Below, one piece after another: positions 35,243 through 46,900 of a stretch of DNA of 64,000 nt. Both the position numbers and the translations under genes were made by a program. The notes below the pieces were generated by a model. That model was given only the letters and a program-made list of their open reading frames with translations. It was not told where the DNA came from and ran no database searches. Position 1 is the first letter of the stretch, and each line of letters opens with the position of its first letter. The DNA is from Toxoplasma gondii ME49 (lineage: Eukaryota > Apicomplexa > Conoidasida > Eucoccidiorida > Sarcocystidae). The stretch spans positions 868,001 through 932,000 of the forward strand of contig NC_031473.1 in the NCBI RefSeq assembly GCF_000006565.2, written 5' to 3'.

Positions 35243-36776
35243 TCTGTTCTAAATCGACAGAAGAAGTGAGAAGAGAGCGGGCAGAGAAATCTGGAACCTA
35301 ACTACGAAAGATCTGCGGGTACGACACAGTGGAATGTTGCCAAAGAAGCCTCTTTGCCACAGAGAAGACATACAGGTCGCACGAAAAGCGTCGGCGACGC
35401 GAGATTTTACATGCGCCGACGAAGAGTAGCTGGCGACGGGCATGTTGTACTGGGGGACCGGCTTAAATTCGAGCGCACTGTCGCGCACTCGTAGCGTGCC
35501 CAATGCATCCATCGGTGCCCGTGAGAGATTTCTTTTGCTTTTTACGGCTCACACTATCTGCCTGAGGAAGAGAAGGATGGTGTGCATCTCTTGGGTCTGA
35601 ACAACGACAAACGGGAATAACTCTTGAATCAAAAAGGCAACCATCAGTGTGTGCGGAACGACCGCAACAGATCGTTGCTCTAAGGTACGGCTCTGCTGGT
35701 AGGCACACGGCTCCTCGCTGACAAATCCCACTGTAAACCGGGATCTTCTCTACTCACAGGGGAAGTTCCTCAACGATACTTGCTTTCGGCACAGTTGGTG
35801 CTTCTTGAGTAAGTGCTCCGTGTGTCATGCTGGATCGAATATCGAAAGAGACGATGGCCTTGAACTTCAAGACGCAGCAGGGTCTCGTACTAACGGCGCT
35901 AATGATGCCGGCGGGTGCCATGCATGCCTGGGTCGACCGACGCCTCAAACAATGCTGCAAAGCGGCCTAACATGCTACACCTTCATGCAGTGTGTGGCCA
36001 GGCTGGTGGCAACTACACGACCATAACGCTGTCGTGGCGCACCCATCGCTCAGTTAACGATTGATGGTAAAAATACATGCGCGTAAAAAGACTGTGCAGC
36101 TGTGGTCCCTTCCTCTCTGAAATGCTCAGATGACAATACGTCCTACGCTGATGGCTTAGTGAAACGCACAACAGCCTCTTCACGTAGTCGCTGAAGAGCA
36201 GCAAGTGGTGCGAATGATGTACACTCCGTCCCGTTCATGAGAAAAGTGACACACTGACAAACTAGTAGTTTATTCTGCGGGGTCTACTTAACCCTCTAAC
36301 CAGGCACAGCAGGCGACTTTCTTGTTATGTCCGGCTCGCGACAAAACAGGTTCGAAGAATAAGGAGTGCTCCGACCCCGGGTTCACTCTGGCTGAATTCG
36401 GAACATACTGCAATAAAGTGATGGAGAAACAACGCTCGCGTGGGTGACTACATTCAGTAGCTCATGCTTTACAGACAGGGAGTGGCCTTCTTGTCACTTT
36501 ACATGCACGAACACTCACTACGTTGGATGCAGCGCCGCGCAGCAGCCGCAGCGCATCTTGCATGTGGATTTCTCCAATGTAGACTGGAATCGGGATTCGC
36601 TGCAGCATATCCAACACGACCAACATTATGTACAGTTAAAGTAGTGTTCATAAGTTTCGGACCATGAGTGTCAGCAGCACGGCACGATCCGCAGTTCCCT
36701 ACTGTACTGACTGGTGAACTCGCTGGACGACACGCTCTTCTCGGAAGCATTCCTTGCTGATTCCAGCATGCCTCCA
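35243..36776. other. eL22 promoter region and alveolin 3' flank
   Basis: Only short frames occur. The region should contain the eL22 promoter and the 3' UTR of the alveolin gene, which is also on the minus strand. Besides the motif at 35458, an ATGCATGCC word occurs near 35920, which fails the last position of the known consensus. Confidence 0.45.
35458..35472. promoter_or_regulatory. Ribosomal-protein promoter motif-like site upstream of eL22
   Basis: CCGGCTTAAATTCGA matches 12 of 15 bases of TCGGCTTATATTCGG, the motif I remember as TRP-1 in T. gondii ribosomal-protein promoters. It sits 216 bp before the eL22 ATG, a normal position for that element. The consensus is from memory, and a genome-wide scan would be needed to judge significance. 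Confidence 0.4.
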
Positions 36777-37412
36777 TCACCTGACGCGGTATTGGTCATC
36801 AGTAGGAATTTGACGAGTGCCAGGACTGTGTTCCTGAATGGTTGATTCACTGACGTCGTCCTGGTGAAGAGGCGGGATATGCGGTGCCGGCTCATAACGA
36901 ACCACTTCTTCAAACATGGGTACATCCACATATCTATCGACGTACTTTATCTGAGGCATCTCCTTATACGTCACCTTGTCAAATGTCACTGGTTTTCGCT
37001 TGTACGAAACTCGTTCGTGAATAACCTCTTTCGGTACGTACTTATACATGTACCGAGTTTCTGGAACCTCTTCATACTTGTCGACATACTTGATATATGG
37101 CTTTTCGACGAACTTCTCTACTGTCTTATGGATCAGCCGTGGGACTTCGACGAGTTTCTCTTCGTAGGTGACTTTAGGAACGAATCTGTCAACTTTCTTC
37201 ACCACCGGAACTTGCACAAATTTCGTCTTGATATCTACTGGCTGGAGTACGAGAACGCGAACCCAATCTCGATCACATTTCTCTCCGACGACGCTGGGCT
37301 TCAGCACGCGGCTGTCCACGAAGTCTTGCTTCCATGAGCGACAATGAGAGAGACCGTGTGCACCAAGAATGTACTTCCTTCGCTGCCAGTCGTTTTGCTG
37401 GCAGCCGCTCAT
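36777..37412 (-). CDS. IMC11: Alveolin, inner membrane complex protein (IMC11-like)
   Basis: An intronless 211-residue protein from ATG 37412. Alveolins are intermediate-filament-like proteins forming the subpellicular network under the inner membrane complex. The diagnostic alveolin domain covers roughly residues 55-185: tandem, imperfect, valine/proline-rich charged repeats, for example KFVQVPVVKKVDRFVPK, LVEVPRLIHKTVEKFVEK, KYVDKYEEVPETRYMYKYV and RYVDVPMFEEVVRYEP. Short cysteine-containing N-terminal flanks (MSGCQQ, LSHCRSW) could be palmitoylated, as in other IMC proteins. The family call is firm. The IMC11 number rests on my memory that this locus, two or three genes from GRA14 and next to RPL22, is IMC11, so the symbol is less certain. 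Confidence 0.88.
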   Translation of the reverse strand: MSGCQQNDWQRRKYILGAHGLSHCRSWKQDFVDSRVLKPSVVGEKCDRDWVRVLVLQPVDIKTKFVQVPVVKKVDRFVPKVTYEEKLVEVPRLIHKTVEKFVEKPYIKYVDKYEEVPETRYMYKYVPKEVIHERVSYKRKPVTFDKVTYKEMPQIKYVDRYVDVPMFEEVVRYEPAPHIPPLHQDDVSESTIQEHSPGTRQIPTDDQYRVR

Positions 37413-38937
37413 GATGGACACACACGAGGGCCCGCGAAGCGGAACTGGTCAACTTGAAGATATTTAGACCTGGAAAAAGGTGTGTTGTTCTGCAGTGAGG
37501 CAGTCAACCCCTCAGGCACAACACAGTGTGCACCAGAAACAAACGGGACGGACTCCGAGCAGCGTCGGGACACGCACGACCTTCTCAGGGATGTGTTGTG
37601 CGCGCTGCTGAGGTGTCGGTTAGGATTAGCCAGAGGCAAAAAGACTTCCTGATGGAGAAAACACTGACGTAACGCAGGGTTGGCATGATATGTGTTTCCG
37701 AAGAGTTAGCATACATCTGCGTCGAAGAACGATGAAGCTTACCGAACTTACTGGCAGCTACCTCACCACGTCACATTTCTCCACGCAGTGGAAGGATCAT
37801 GATCTGATTCAAATGTGGTGCCAGATGATGAGTAGGGCAGGATTCTAGTTCATCGCGACGATGTCGCGCGACAAACTGATTTTTGAACTAAAACAATCTC
37901 TTCATGACTTTTGGCAGCTTGGTAAGTCAACGGGGACACAAAAAAGTAAAAAACTGCAACAGGAAAGCCTCAGGTCGCCATGCATCTGAGAGTTGAAATT
38001 CGAGTCCTGTGGCTGGTTCTCGTCAAGTCATACCCGAGAGCAATCAAATTGACCGCACGGACGTCTCAGCAACAGTCTGCCCGCAACGGCTGTCGGGGGG
38101 GGAGCGTCGATTTATGTAAGGTGGCCATCGTTGGACACTGCGCGAATGAGGTGACTGTGTGTTCACTGCTTTACAGAGTCACAGGCGATATGTCTCTGCA
38201 AGCCGATTACCGCTATCCCTGACTTGTTCTTTTTCCACTGTGTTCACAGATGAGGAGGTGGAGGTCAGCTCTGCGCGCGCTTAACAGATAATGTGACTTC
38301 TTCCTTACTAACGCTAGAGCTCCCGAGTTTTGCCCATCCTACCCCGTAAACAGTGCGAGCTGGACGTTTGGGGCCGGCCGCCGCCGCTAGCCAGTATCCT
38401 GGATCACTCGACAGGAACCTGCTGCAGTGCACCCGGCATTTGTGTTCCTTTGTTTCCACATGTTCATGTTCGTGACGACGAAGTTTCCTTTGTCTCTGCT
38501 GCCCTGTTGCACGTTATTTGGAGGGAATTGTACAGCTGTTATAAGAAAATCGTAAGACCACCGTGAGTCACCAGTGGCACCATTTTAACGGTTCTTTTCG
38601 TGGTCACCTGCGGAGCTGTGTGTGCCCCTGCTGCGCCAGACCGTTGAGCCTGTTGCTTGTAATTTGTGGTCAGTCGTCATTTCAATCACATAAATATCAC
38701 CATTCTTTCTTTGTACAGTATCTGTCAGGGGAAAACAGTGGGCGTAAAGTCTACTGAGATGAACGTATCCGGCCTCCGCAGCTCGGGCTTTTTGTTTTGA
38801 CTGACTGGCACACCTGCAGACTATGAACTGCAGTCCATCGGTTATTCACACCATGGCTCAGTAAATGACTTCTAAACCGCATCCAGCCTTGCAAGCTTGC
38901 CGTCTCCCACTCTTCATTCAGAGGTGGTGTCCGCAAA
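37413..38937. other. Divergent promoter spacer
   Basis: Separates the minus-strand alveolin from a plus-strand secreted-protein gene, so it should hold both promoters. I see only short frames and no motif matching WGAGACG or TGCATGCA. Confidence 0.4.
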
Positions 38938-40349
38938 ATGACACCTGCGGATTCCGAACATCGTACACGGGCAAGGACATCTACACCAGCGGTCTGGCTG
39001 AATATCGTGCTCATCGTTTTAATGGTCTCGAGCTCGTTCGCCACATGCACAGCATCATCCATGAGGGCATCTCGCGATGTGCACCCGGGGTTTGCTTTTT
39101 CGGACCATGTTTGGTCAGCGTATGTGCCTTCCAATCCTGTCTCGCTTCAAGAAACCACATGGAGCAATGAACTGCAATCCACGATGCTGCCCGTGCTGGC
39201 TCGTCATCCTCTCGGAGAAGGCAAAATGCCATGGACCGGAGTACGCAGGGAGGGCAGTTTTTTGATATTGCCCCAAAGTATGAGTCCCTCTCATATTTAC
39301 CGCAGTGGCCCTACGGGCGACGAAAATACTGGCCCCAATACACTCTCTGACTCTCTCGTCCCCGGCCACCTGACCACACTGTATCGAAACATTCAGAGCC
39401 GCCTCCCCGGTGGGACATTGCCAGTGGAGCAGCCTCCATGCTTACTTGCCGCTTTACCATATTTGCTCAGCGGTATGCCGCGGTACTCTCAGGCTACGCT
39501 CGAGACAGGACGAGCGTCTTCGGACAAGACACATATTATGTCGCTGCTTCACCACGCAAACGAAGACCACCAGAAGTGGTTCTCCGATATCCACTGTTCA
39601 ATGCTCGGTGCTATAGCGCCACACTTGACCCACCTACAGGAACCGCCACAGCAAGGCTCTGGGTCTATCCCGCCCACTCGACCGTTGGCTGAATATGGGT
39701 ATTCACAGCCCAGCAGTGGTGGTGCATTTGGTGTTGGGTCTGTGAATGAGAATGCGACGAATCAGCTGTTCATCGCCTTGAAGAAGTTCGTCGACGCGGG
39801 CATGCCCCTGAATGAAGCCATGGAGGATGCAGTGGTGTTGATCGACAAGCAGACTCATGATTATTGCAAATTGCGCGGTCTAGAGTGTACCAGTCTCCGT
39901 GAACTGACCCGGGATCTTCCGGAAATTGCTGAAGAGTGGCCTTTATTCAAGGTTCTCAGCGTTCTGTCAAATGGGATAGCGCAACTAGAGGTAGACCCAA
40001 CGTATTTCTGACCCCCGTTAATGGCCGGCGTAATGCCGTACCCATTTCTCCCTTCTAATATCTTTTGCAATGTGAGCAGGCAGTTGCCACTGGAAAGGCT
40101 GGAGGCGACCTCAGGACTGGCGCTGCCGGTGTCTCAGACCCAAACGATGGAGCAACGCAGGTAGAGCAAACCGAAGAGCCAATGCTTCCCACGCACTTTT
40201 TGGCATCAGTGATTTCTCCAGTGACGACGTTCCTTTGGGCACTTGATGGGGATCTCAAGGGCTCGCTAGACAGTCTCGACAAGGCGCTGGCTGCGGACTC
40301 AACGCAAACGGCTTCTCGCTGGTCTCCGCTCCATCTCGATGCTCTGTAA
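38938..40349 (+). CDS. Predicted secreted protein of unknown function
   Basis: Two exons (38938-39990 and 40080-40349, phase 0; a short 89-base intron) give 440 residues. An arginine-containing N terminus is followed by a hydrophobic core (VWLNIVLIVLMVSSSFA, about 19-36), consistent with a signal peptide and cleavage near ATCTASS. The mature part is serine/proline-rich with a compact, charged central portion (NQLFIALKKFVDAGMPLNEA; TSLRELTRDLPEIAEEWPLF) and no second TM. Exon 2 ends with a helical leucine-rich segment. I recognise no family. Signal peptide plus lack of conserved domains is typical of parasite secretory-organelle proteins (dense granule, rhoptry) but does not prove it. The start has A at -3. 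Confidence 0.75.
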
Positions 40350-40865
40350 GCTACGAACTGTGCTTGACCCCGTGATGGGACAACTGGTAACAGTCCTATC
40401 CAGAGGCCGCACACATGTGCGCCGCTGAATGGCGGCAGAAGCTGCTTGTTTTCAGCATATTCATCTGCTAGCAGCACCGAAGTCCTGCGGACTGTATATT
40501 TCTGTATGTTCGTGTGATCATCTATATCATAACGCATATGAACAGGGATATGTATGTCTATGTGCGGACTTGTGTGTATATTTATTTGGGGCCTTGTTTA
40601 CTTTGGTGGCTACGTCTTTCTTCACGGAACTTGATGAAACAACGAACGGCCAAACTGCGCAGCTTCGTGTCTACTTATAAAGACATATTTCTAAGGGAAA
40701 GTGAAGAATCATGTCTGCAACAGGGAACATGTTTTCGCCCATAATGGTTCTTCGTCTTTTTCGAGGTATTCTGACTGCCCTTCGTGTAGGACGGATCCCT
40801 CGCGAACTGATGATTGCCGTTTGGTGGAAAAGCGTACACCAGAGTCGCTGGATACGTGCAAGATC
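40350..40865. other. Short spacer
   Basis: Lies between the secreted-protein gene and the next plus-strand gene. The reading frame of the next exon is open from an acceptor-like site (gtgtag, ending 40789), so part of this stretch may be coding. Confidence 0.35.
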
Positions 40866-42176
40866 ATGGTAATAGAAATACCGATGCCACCATACGACTT
40901 GGGCAACATCGCCAAAGACGCATGGGAGAAAGCGACGTTTCCTGGTATGAAACCTCGTATTATTTCTTACTGAGTGGACTAACGACCTTCTATTGGGACA
41001 ACGTGTGCATAAACAAGTTAGCTTTCAATATCGCACGAGCTGAGCTTCCGGATTTCGGGCTCACGCATGTGCTGCTCGATAAAAAAAGGAACTAGTGTCA
41101 CTGCAGTTATATCACATTGCCGCTTCTGGCAGAATATTATTCAAGAAGATATGTTATGTGAGTCTGTGTACCATTTTTGTTGTGGATGCAGAAAGGCTGT
41201 TTGTGTGGGGTTTTGAACTCTCTTGCCGTTCTTACCTCGAATGCTCGCAAAACATGGACAAAACACGCCCGGACCTTTTCGATGGCATCTACTTGTACAA
41301 TGGCGTGGATGCGTACGGAGCTCCCGTTTACATCAAAGAGGTTTCCGACGAACTTGTAATGTTGGAGGATGGCTTGCGAATCACGAATATTTTTCTTATT
41401 TGCTCACTACCGGATGCTGACGGCGCTTCTGGACAACTCCCTTGGGCTGCGATTTTTCCCCATGAGTCTAATGCCCGTGTAAGGACTTTAGGACTGATGC
41501 TACTGCTGCTGTCAAAACGAGAAGGGTACAGTAGTTGCCGATATGGGAGATTCCACTGTTTTTTAAGAAATCCAGTTGCCGGGACCGACGCTGCTCAAGG
41601 AATTCGTGAATATATGACTAGTTATGCACCAGCCTAGTTCGGCTACAACCGAATGCCAATAAGAACCACCACCTCGTCAACTACTCTTCATGAGTGCTCT
41701 GACAACAAAACCCGTCGCGTAACCGAGCACTCGGCGTTATCCGCGTGGCCTAACTGATGTACAGTCAGTTGTGACCATTCGTATGCTTTTCTGTGTGCAG
41801 GATTTCGAACGCAGACCTTATCCATTCGCGTACATCAATGATGATGACATACCAGTCCCTCAGCAGTCTTCCGCTGGTGTAGAAAGTTCCGGGCATACTG
41901 CGCAGGATGCATTACAGATATCACGACTTACGTACAGTCGGACCAGGTGGCACTTGGTTCCTCCGGGTGAAGCAACTCAAGCAATCCGCTTTTTCCCAGC
42001 CATCGTGAAAGTAAGTTTACAAAAGATCATGAGGTAGTTGACAAGTTAGTGTACGTGAACAGCGTCATCAAACATGCGCTCTATGTCATAGAACATATCC
42101 AGAATTCAAAAACAAATCGGAAAAACTGGAACTGCACTTTTTTGCTCTGCAGATTCAGATCTTCTCCCTCAATTGA
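40866..42176 (+). CDS. Unknown small protein with a Y-x-G-x-P-V-Y module
   Basis: Segments 40866-40944, 41192-41478, 41801-42010 and a short terminal exon 42153-42176 join in phase to give about 199 residues. Exons 2 and 3 are well bounded (gatgcag, CGT|gtaagg, gtgtgcag, AAA|gtaagt). The first and last are less sure. The centre reads FDGIYLYNGVDAYGAPVYIK, then an acidic stretch, and later RTRWHLVPPGEATQAIRF. A motif of this shape (Y..G.d..G.PVY, with a tryptophan strand downstream) recurs in many apicomplexan proteins of unknown function. There is no signal peptide or TM in this model. ATG 40866 has A at -3 and G at +4, but an upstream exon is possible. An open segment at 42237-42357 may belong to it instead of the short last exon. 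Confidence 0.5.
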
Positions 42177-43949
42177 GTCGATGTAGTGGGCGATGTCTTC
42201 TCTTTGTATGCCTGTTTTCTGAACGTGTTTTGTAGGTGAAACCAATCTGAAGAGGCCTGAAGAGGAGGTTCTCTGTGTCAATCCAACTCTTTTGAGTGAC
42301 GAAAAAACACTTGTGAGACGTTGGCTTTGGGGATATCTCCATCATGAACGGCCGTAAATTCAATTCCTTCAAAGGAGGACGAACCCATCGAGTCACAAAG
42401 CGCGTTTCCGAGAAGAAAAACTGGCGGCGAAAGAAACGTTGTTGCGTCATGTTTTTGCGTATCCGGCAAGCGGCACAGCTCACACACCACTTGGATCAAC
42501 GATGAGCCATAGCACAGATGTCAGTGCAGAAAGCTTCCAGTTGTTGCTATACCACACTGTTCTTTGTAAACCCTACGCGCATGTTGACCTTGAGAACGCC
42601 AATCGCTGAGAAGTTCTCATTCGTACATATGATGCCCCGATGTACAAAATAAGACTGTTCGTCAATCATGGTCTATTTGACGCTGATTGACTGAGACAGA
42701 GCGAGTTTTCCTTTCGTATAAACCAATGACTACATACGCGTGTGCTTGCAACACCACAGACTGCGCCACGCCAATCAAGTGCAGTCGCACCCCTGTGGAA
42801 AGGGCACAACCAGTTTCATATCTGAGTTTGAGGAGGGCTCTGCACGGCCTGTGGAGGGCCTTCTAATCAATAAGATACATGTAGAAAATGGACGGCAGCA
42901 ACTCTAAAATTGTCTTTAATAGTGAATCACAAACGAATACAGCGCAATCCGTCTGCCACTTTTCGTGTGCTGGCGGCAGCTAGATCCAAACCAGCAGGGA
43001 GCACTGGCGGTGAGGAAGTTACGAACTGATGTACGCAACTTTCCAGAGAGACAGAGAGGGTCTAGCCACACTGGATATGAAACGCAATAGTCAAAAGTGC
43101 TTGTTTCGGAGGTCGCTAGCTCTTTTGGGGAGCGTACTCGGAGCCACGCCTGGGTCCCCTATATCAGGGCATTTTTTATCTGCAGCGTTGACTCCTGAGT
43201 CCGTTTGATGCTTACCGAGAGCTGTGGTTCAAGCTTCCCTCTGGTACACATTAAAGTTGGCAAAAAAGCAGGAGGGGAAGAAGGGGAACGAGATCCAAAG
43301 AAGACTAATGACTACCTGATCTGTCTGTCGAGGCTCTGGAGACCAGACGGTCACAAGTCTCTCTCGACAGTGCATGCACGTCCCCGCATGCAGCCACTCT
43401 GTGGTCGTTCGCATGTAAACTCGCTCGATTTCTCGGGTCTGTGAACGTGTGGGGCTGAAAATAACATTGGAAAACGGAAGTTCATGCCCCGTGTCTTTAT
43501 TCTTCCTCACTCTTTACATTTTTCTACATGAACCTGCTTCATCCTTTGCAGGCAGCCCGTCTGTTAGTGTTGACACCGCTTCGGCTTCCTCCAGTGGACT
43601 GCCGAGGGTCCACTCAACTCACGGTCAACACTTCATCTCCCGTTAAGTAGGATTTACAGCTGAAAGAACCGCTGATCAGCTGCCTTTTCCTCTAATCCAT
43701 ATATCGGCCCACAGCTTTTCTGTACTGTTTGTGTGCTACTCATACTCGTCTGACTGACACAGGTGGCGGCGCTGAAGGCACTCGGCGATACATTTGGACG
43801 AAAGAGCGAACTGGTTGTGAACTGCCGAGTGACAGCAACTTCCCGTTTAACGTTATGACTGCGTAGTTGTTACTCGAAAGTACATACATTGGACAGCCAC
43901 GGTTGCCAATCATCCGAGAACCTCGCTCTTCATCAGACGGCCACGCACC
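42177..43949. other. Spacer and Pescadillo promoter
   Basis: Contains two plus-strand candidate fragments I could not place: 42237-42357 (charged, ending in a stop) and an exon-like segment starting after a cctttgcag acceptor near 43550 and ending at a stop at 43646. Either may be a 3' exon of the preceding gene. The last 600 bp hold two GCATGC words upstream of Pescadillo. Confidence 0.4.
43371..43392. promoter_or_regulatory. Paired GCATGC elements upstream of Pescadillo
   Basis: TGCATGCA (43371-43378) and CGCATGCA (43385-43392) lie 14 bp apart, about 560-580 bp before the Pescadillo ATG. Both match [T/C]GCATGC[G/A] exactly, the word associated with ribosomal-protein and ribosome-biogenesis gene promoters in T. 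gondii (from memory). Confidence 0.45.
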
Positions 43950-46900
43950 ATGGCGAAGAAGATAAAGGCGGGGACAAGCGGGGAGGCCGCGCAGTACATG
44001 ACTCGGGGCCAAGCCTTGAAGAAATTGCAGGTACGTCTCGGTTCAGCTTAAACTTTTCCAGTTTGGTGAGCTTCATTTGAGAACCCTGTCCATCTCCAGT
44101 GAGCTGGTTTGTTCCCCGGCCCTTCAGTAACGAGTGGTGAGATGGCTGATAAGTGGATGCCTCATCGTGGCGATCTCCAGGACAGTAATAACATGGTCTC
44201 AAGTTTATGTGCATGTGCTGCGTTGGATCGCGGGCAAGGCCGACATTTTTTTCTCGTTGCAGAGCTCCCTCTTGATTTACCCTGCAGCTGCCTCTCGCGG
44301 GTTTTCGGAGACTCTGCATCTTGAAAGGCATCTATCCTCGGGACCCAAAGAAGAAGAAAAAGGGAAAGGATAAAATCTACTACCACACGAAAGACGTTCT
44401 CCACATAGCTCACGAGCCGTTATTGGACACCTTCAGACAAATCAAAGCTACAGACAAGAAGGTTCGCCGCGCACTGGGAAGGAAGGAGAAGCAGTTGGCA
44501 AAGAGATACGCTCGATCGAAGCCAGCCGTTAGGCTCCATCACATTGTTCGCGAACGATTTCCCACGCTCAGTGACGCTGTGGCGGATCTGGACGATGCTC
44601 TCAGCACTATTTGCATTTTCGCAAGTAAGCGTTAGCAAGAAAGCGTATGGAGGAACTGTCAGTGTTCTCCGGATCTATGTGTCGTATGCTTAATTGCCAG
44701 GCGATTCGACCGTGACGGCTGTCTTTGCTTCACAGAGGGCCATCGGCAAGTTAGACAACGGCCGCGGCAGGTTCACTCGTAGTAGAAAGGCTGCTTTCAT
44801 CTCTGCAGACAAGACGACCTTTCAAGGCTTCGTATTCGCCATTGATGCTCCGGCAGCATCGTATGGGACGGTTACAATGATCCTGACGACCGTGCTTCTA
44901 GACCAAGGCAGGCGTTCTCGTGTGTGTGCCTGTTTTGCAGTGCTGCCAGCGGAGAACAGTCGGGGAGTAAATGCGGAGTATTGTGTGAAGGCAGGACAAC
45001 TGCTCGATGAGTTTTTGGTCGTCGCGACGCAGCAACGCGCTCTCCGTCGTGTTTTCGCGTCTATCAAGGGCTATTACTTTGAGGTCCAATTTCTTGGACA
45101 CGCAGTCACCTTTTTGATGCCGCACCAGTTCAAACAAGTAAGTTTGTGACTCCCGCAATGCAAATTCAACGTCAGTGGACTAAAGAGCAAGAGGGAGTGA
45201 GACTGAAACCGGATAGGAAGTTGAACTGCGGCAAGTGTAACTGCGTGGAATGCTATATGGGAGGCATCGGCCGTAAAGATTGGGCAGCCTGTGAGATCTG
45301 TCGACTGACGGCTGGCTCAAGCATGCACATCCCCTTCCATGCTTCTTGCAGGAACTTCCAGACGAAGTCGACTTCCGTGTCTTGTCAACATTCTTCGAGC
45401 TGTACTCCACAACTTTGCATCTAGTGGTTTTCAAGCTCTTTCTTCTGGCGGGCCTCGCATATCCTCCGACGGCGACGAAACGGGAATCCGTTCGAAGGAG
45501 ACGACGCATCCAGAAGAACGAAGAGGCTGCAGTTAAAGCTCTTGCAGCGGGTCGAGTCCCCCGTCAGCAAGAGGGATTCCACGGAGATGGACCCTGGGGA
45601 CTGGCCGGATGGCGGTTCCCAATTCTACAAGCCAGGCGAATCCAGAATGCACAACGGAGAGACTTCGAGGAGAATTTGGAAAAGACGAGTGCAGGGAAGA
45701 GCAAGGAAGAATCAGTTGTGGGGGGTGCAGGCGAAACGAAGGGGCAGAACAGTGAGAGCGAGCCAACAGGGCGCAGCAAGAGTGAAGAGGACGAAACGGA
45801 AGAAGACAGCGAGCCTACCGACGAGGCAGAAAGTGATGACGAGGAACTGGAGGAGGAAGCTCAGCATGGTAGTGACAGCGAGGGCGAAGGCGAAGAAGAG
45901 GTGGACGGAGAAGATGGTGATGAAGAAGGGGCGGATGAAGAAGAAGACACTGAGGAGGCGGAATCAACTGAGGAAAGCAGCGAAAAGAAGCATAAAAAAG
46001 TGCGTGAAGAGGGAGAAGCGGACGTTCGTGGAAAGGTTGCAGGAAAAAAGGAACCGGCTGAAGCAGATCACGGAGACGGGACGGCGTCGGCATGCGGCGT
46101 CCACCCACATCCCGTACAGCAACTGTTCGACGGCTGCGTCATCTTCCTAGGCAGGTGAGCAAGTCCTTCCATTCTGAGCCAAGAGGGGAAATTCGGGGTT
46201 CCTTGCCTGTCGTGATGTTCATAACAAGTCTAATCATACTTTGACCGAGTATACCCGTGGATGGGTCATTTTCGCCACTTTTTGCATACCTGGAAGTCAT
46301 GCCACATCTGGAATAATAACGCAGTGGAAAGACTGATGGCCGCAAGGCAACAACAACTGCGAATAGGAACTCAAGCTCTGGGCAGCGCATCCGGTTAAGT
46401 TCTCGAACAGATGACTTGTCTCATTGCTGGACTGCGTTCTCTATCACCCGTTACCTAGATAATTCCAGCGTCTGCGCGACAAGTAGATCCCTGATAGGTA
46501 TTTTTACCGTTTAATACTGTCCGTGACTTAGAAAATTGTCCACGCGAGCAATCTGCGTGCGGTGGCTCCTTCGAGCTTCATTTGGAGATGTCTTGTTTGT
46601 CTGCTGCCTACAGAGAGGTGCCTCTTCTGCCATTTTCTTTCATGATTCGAAGCTGCGGAGGGAAGGTCGGCTGGCAAGGCCCGGAGTCGCCGTTTTCGGA
46701 AGACCACGCGGACATTACCCATCATGTTGTTGATCGTCCTCTCGAATGTGAGTCGCGTGTTTTGTGGGTGGGCATGTTGTGACTCCGTGTTGTTTTCCTC
46801 ATTCGAATTTTCGAGAAGTTGTTCCGATCGCGGCGTGCTGTTAGCAAAAACACGCCTCCCATTGCAGCTTGTCGCCGCCTCTGCTGTATTCGGTGTATGC

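Noticed and set aside
43205..43510. Overlapping plus and minus frames upstream of Pescadillo
   Set aside because: No domain, and they coincide with the promoter words. Treated as promoter/5' UTR.
45542..46150. 202-codon plus frame rich in K, R and E
   Set aside because: It is the shifted shadow of the Pescadillo acidic linker in exon 4. The acidic frame continues correctly into the BRCT domain, this one does not.
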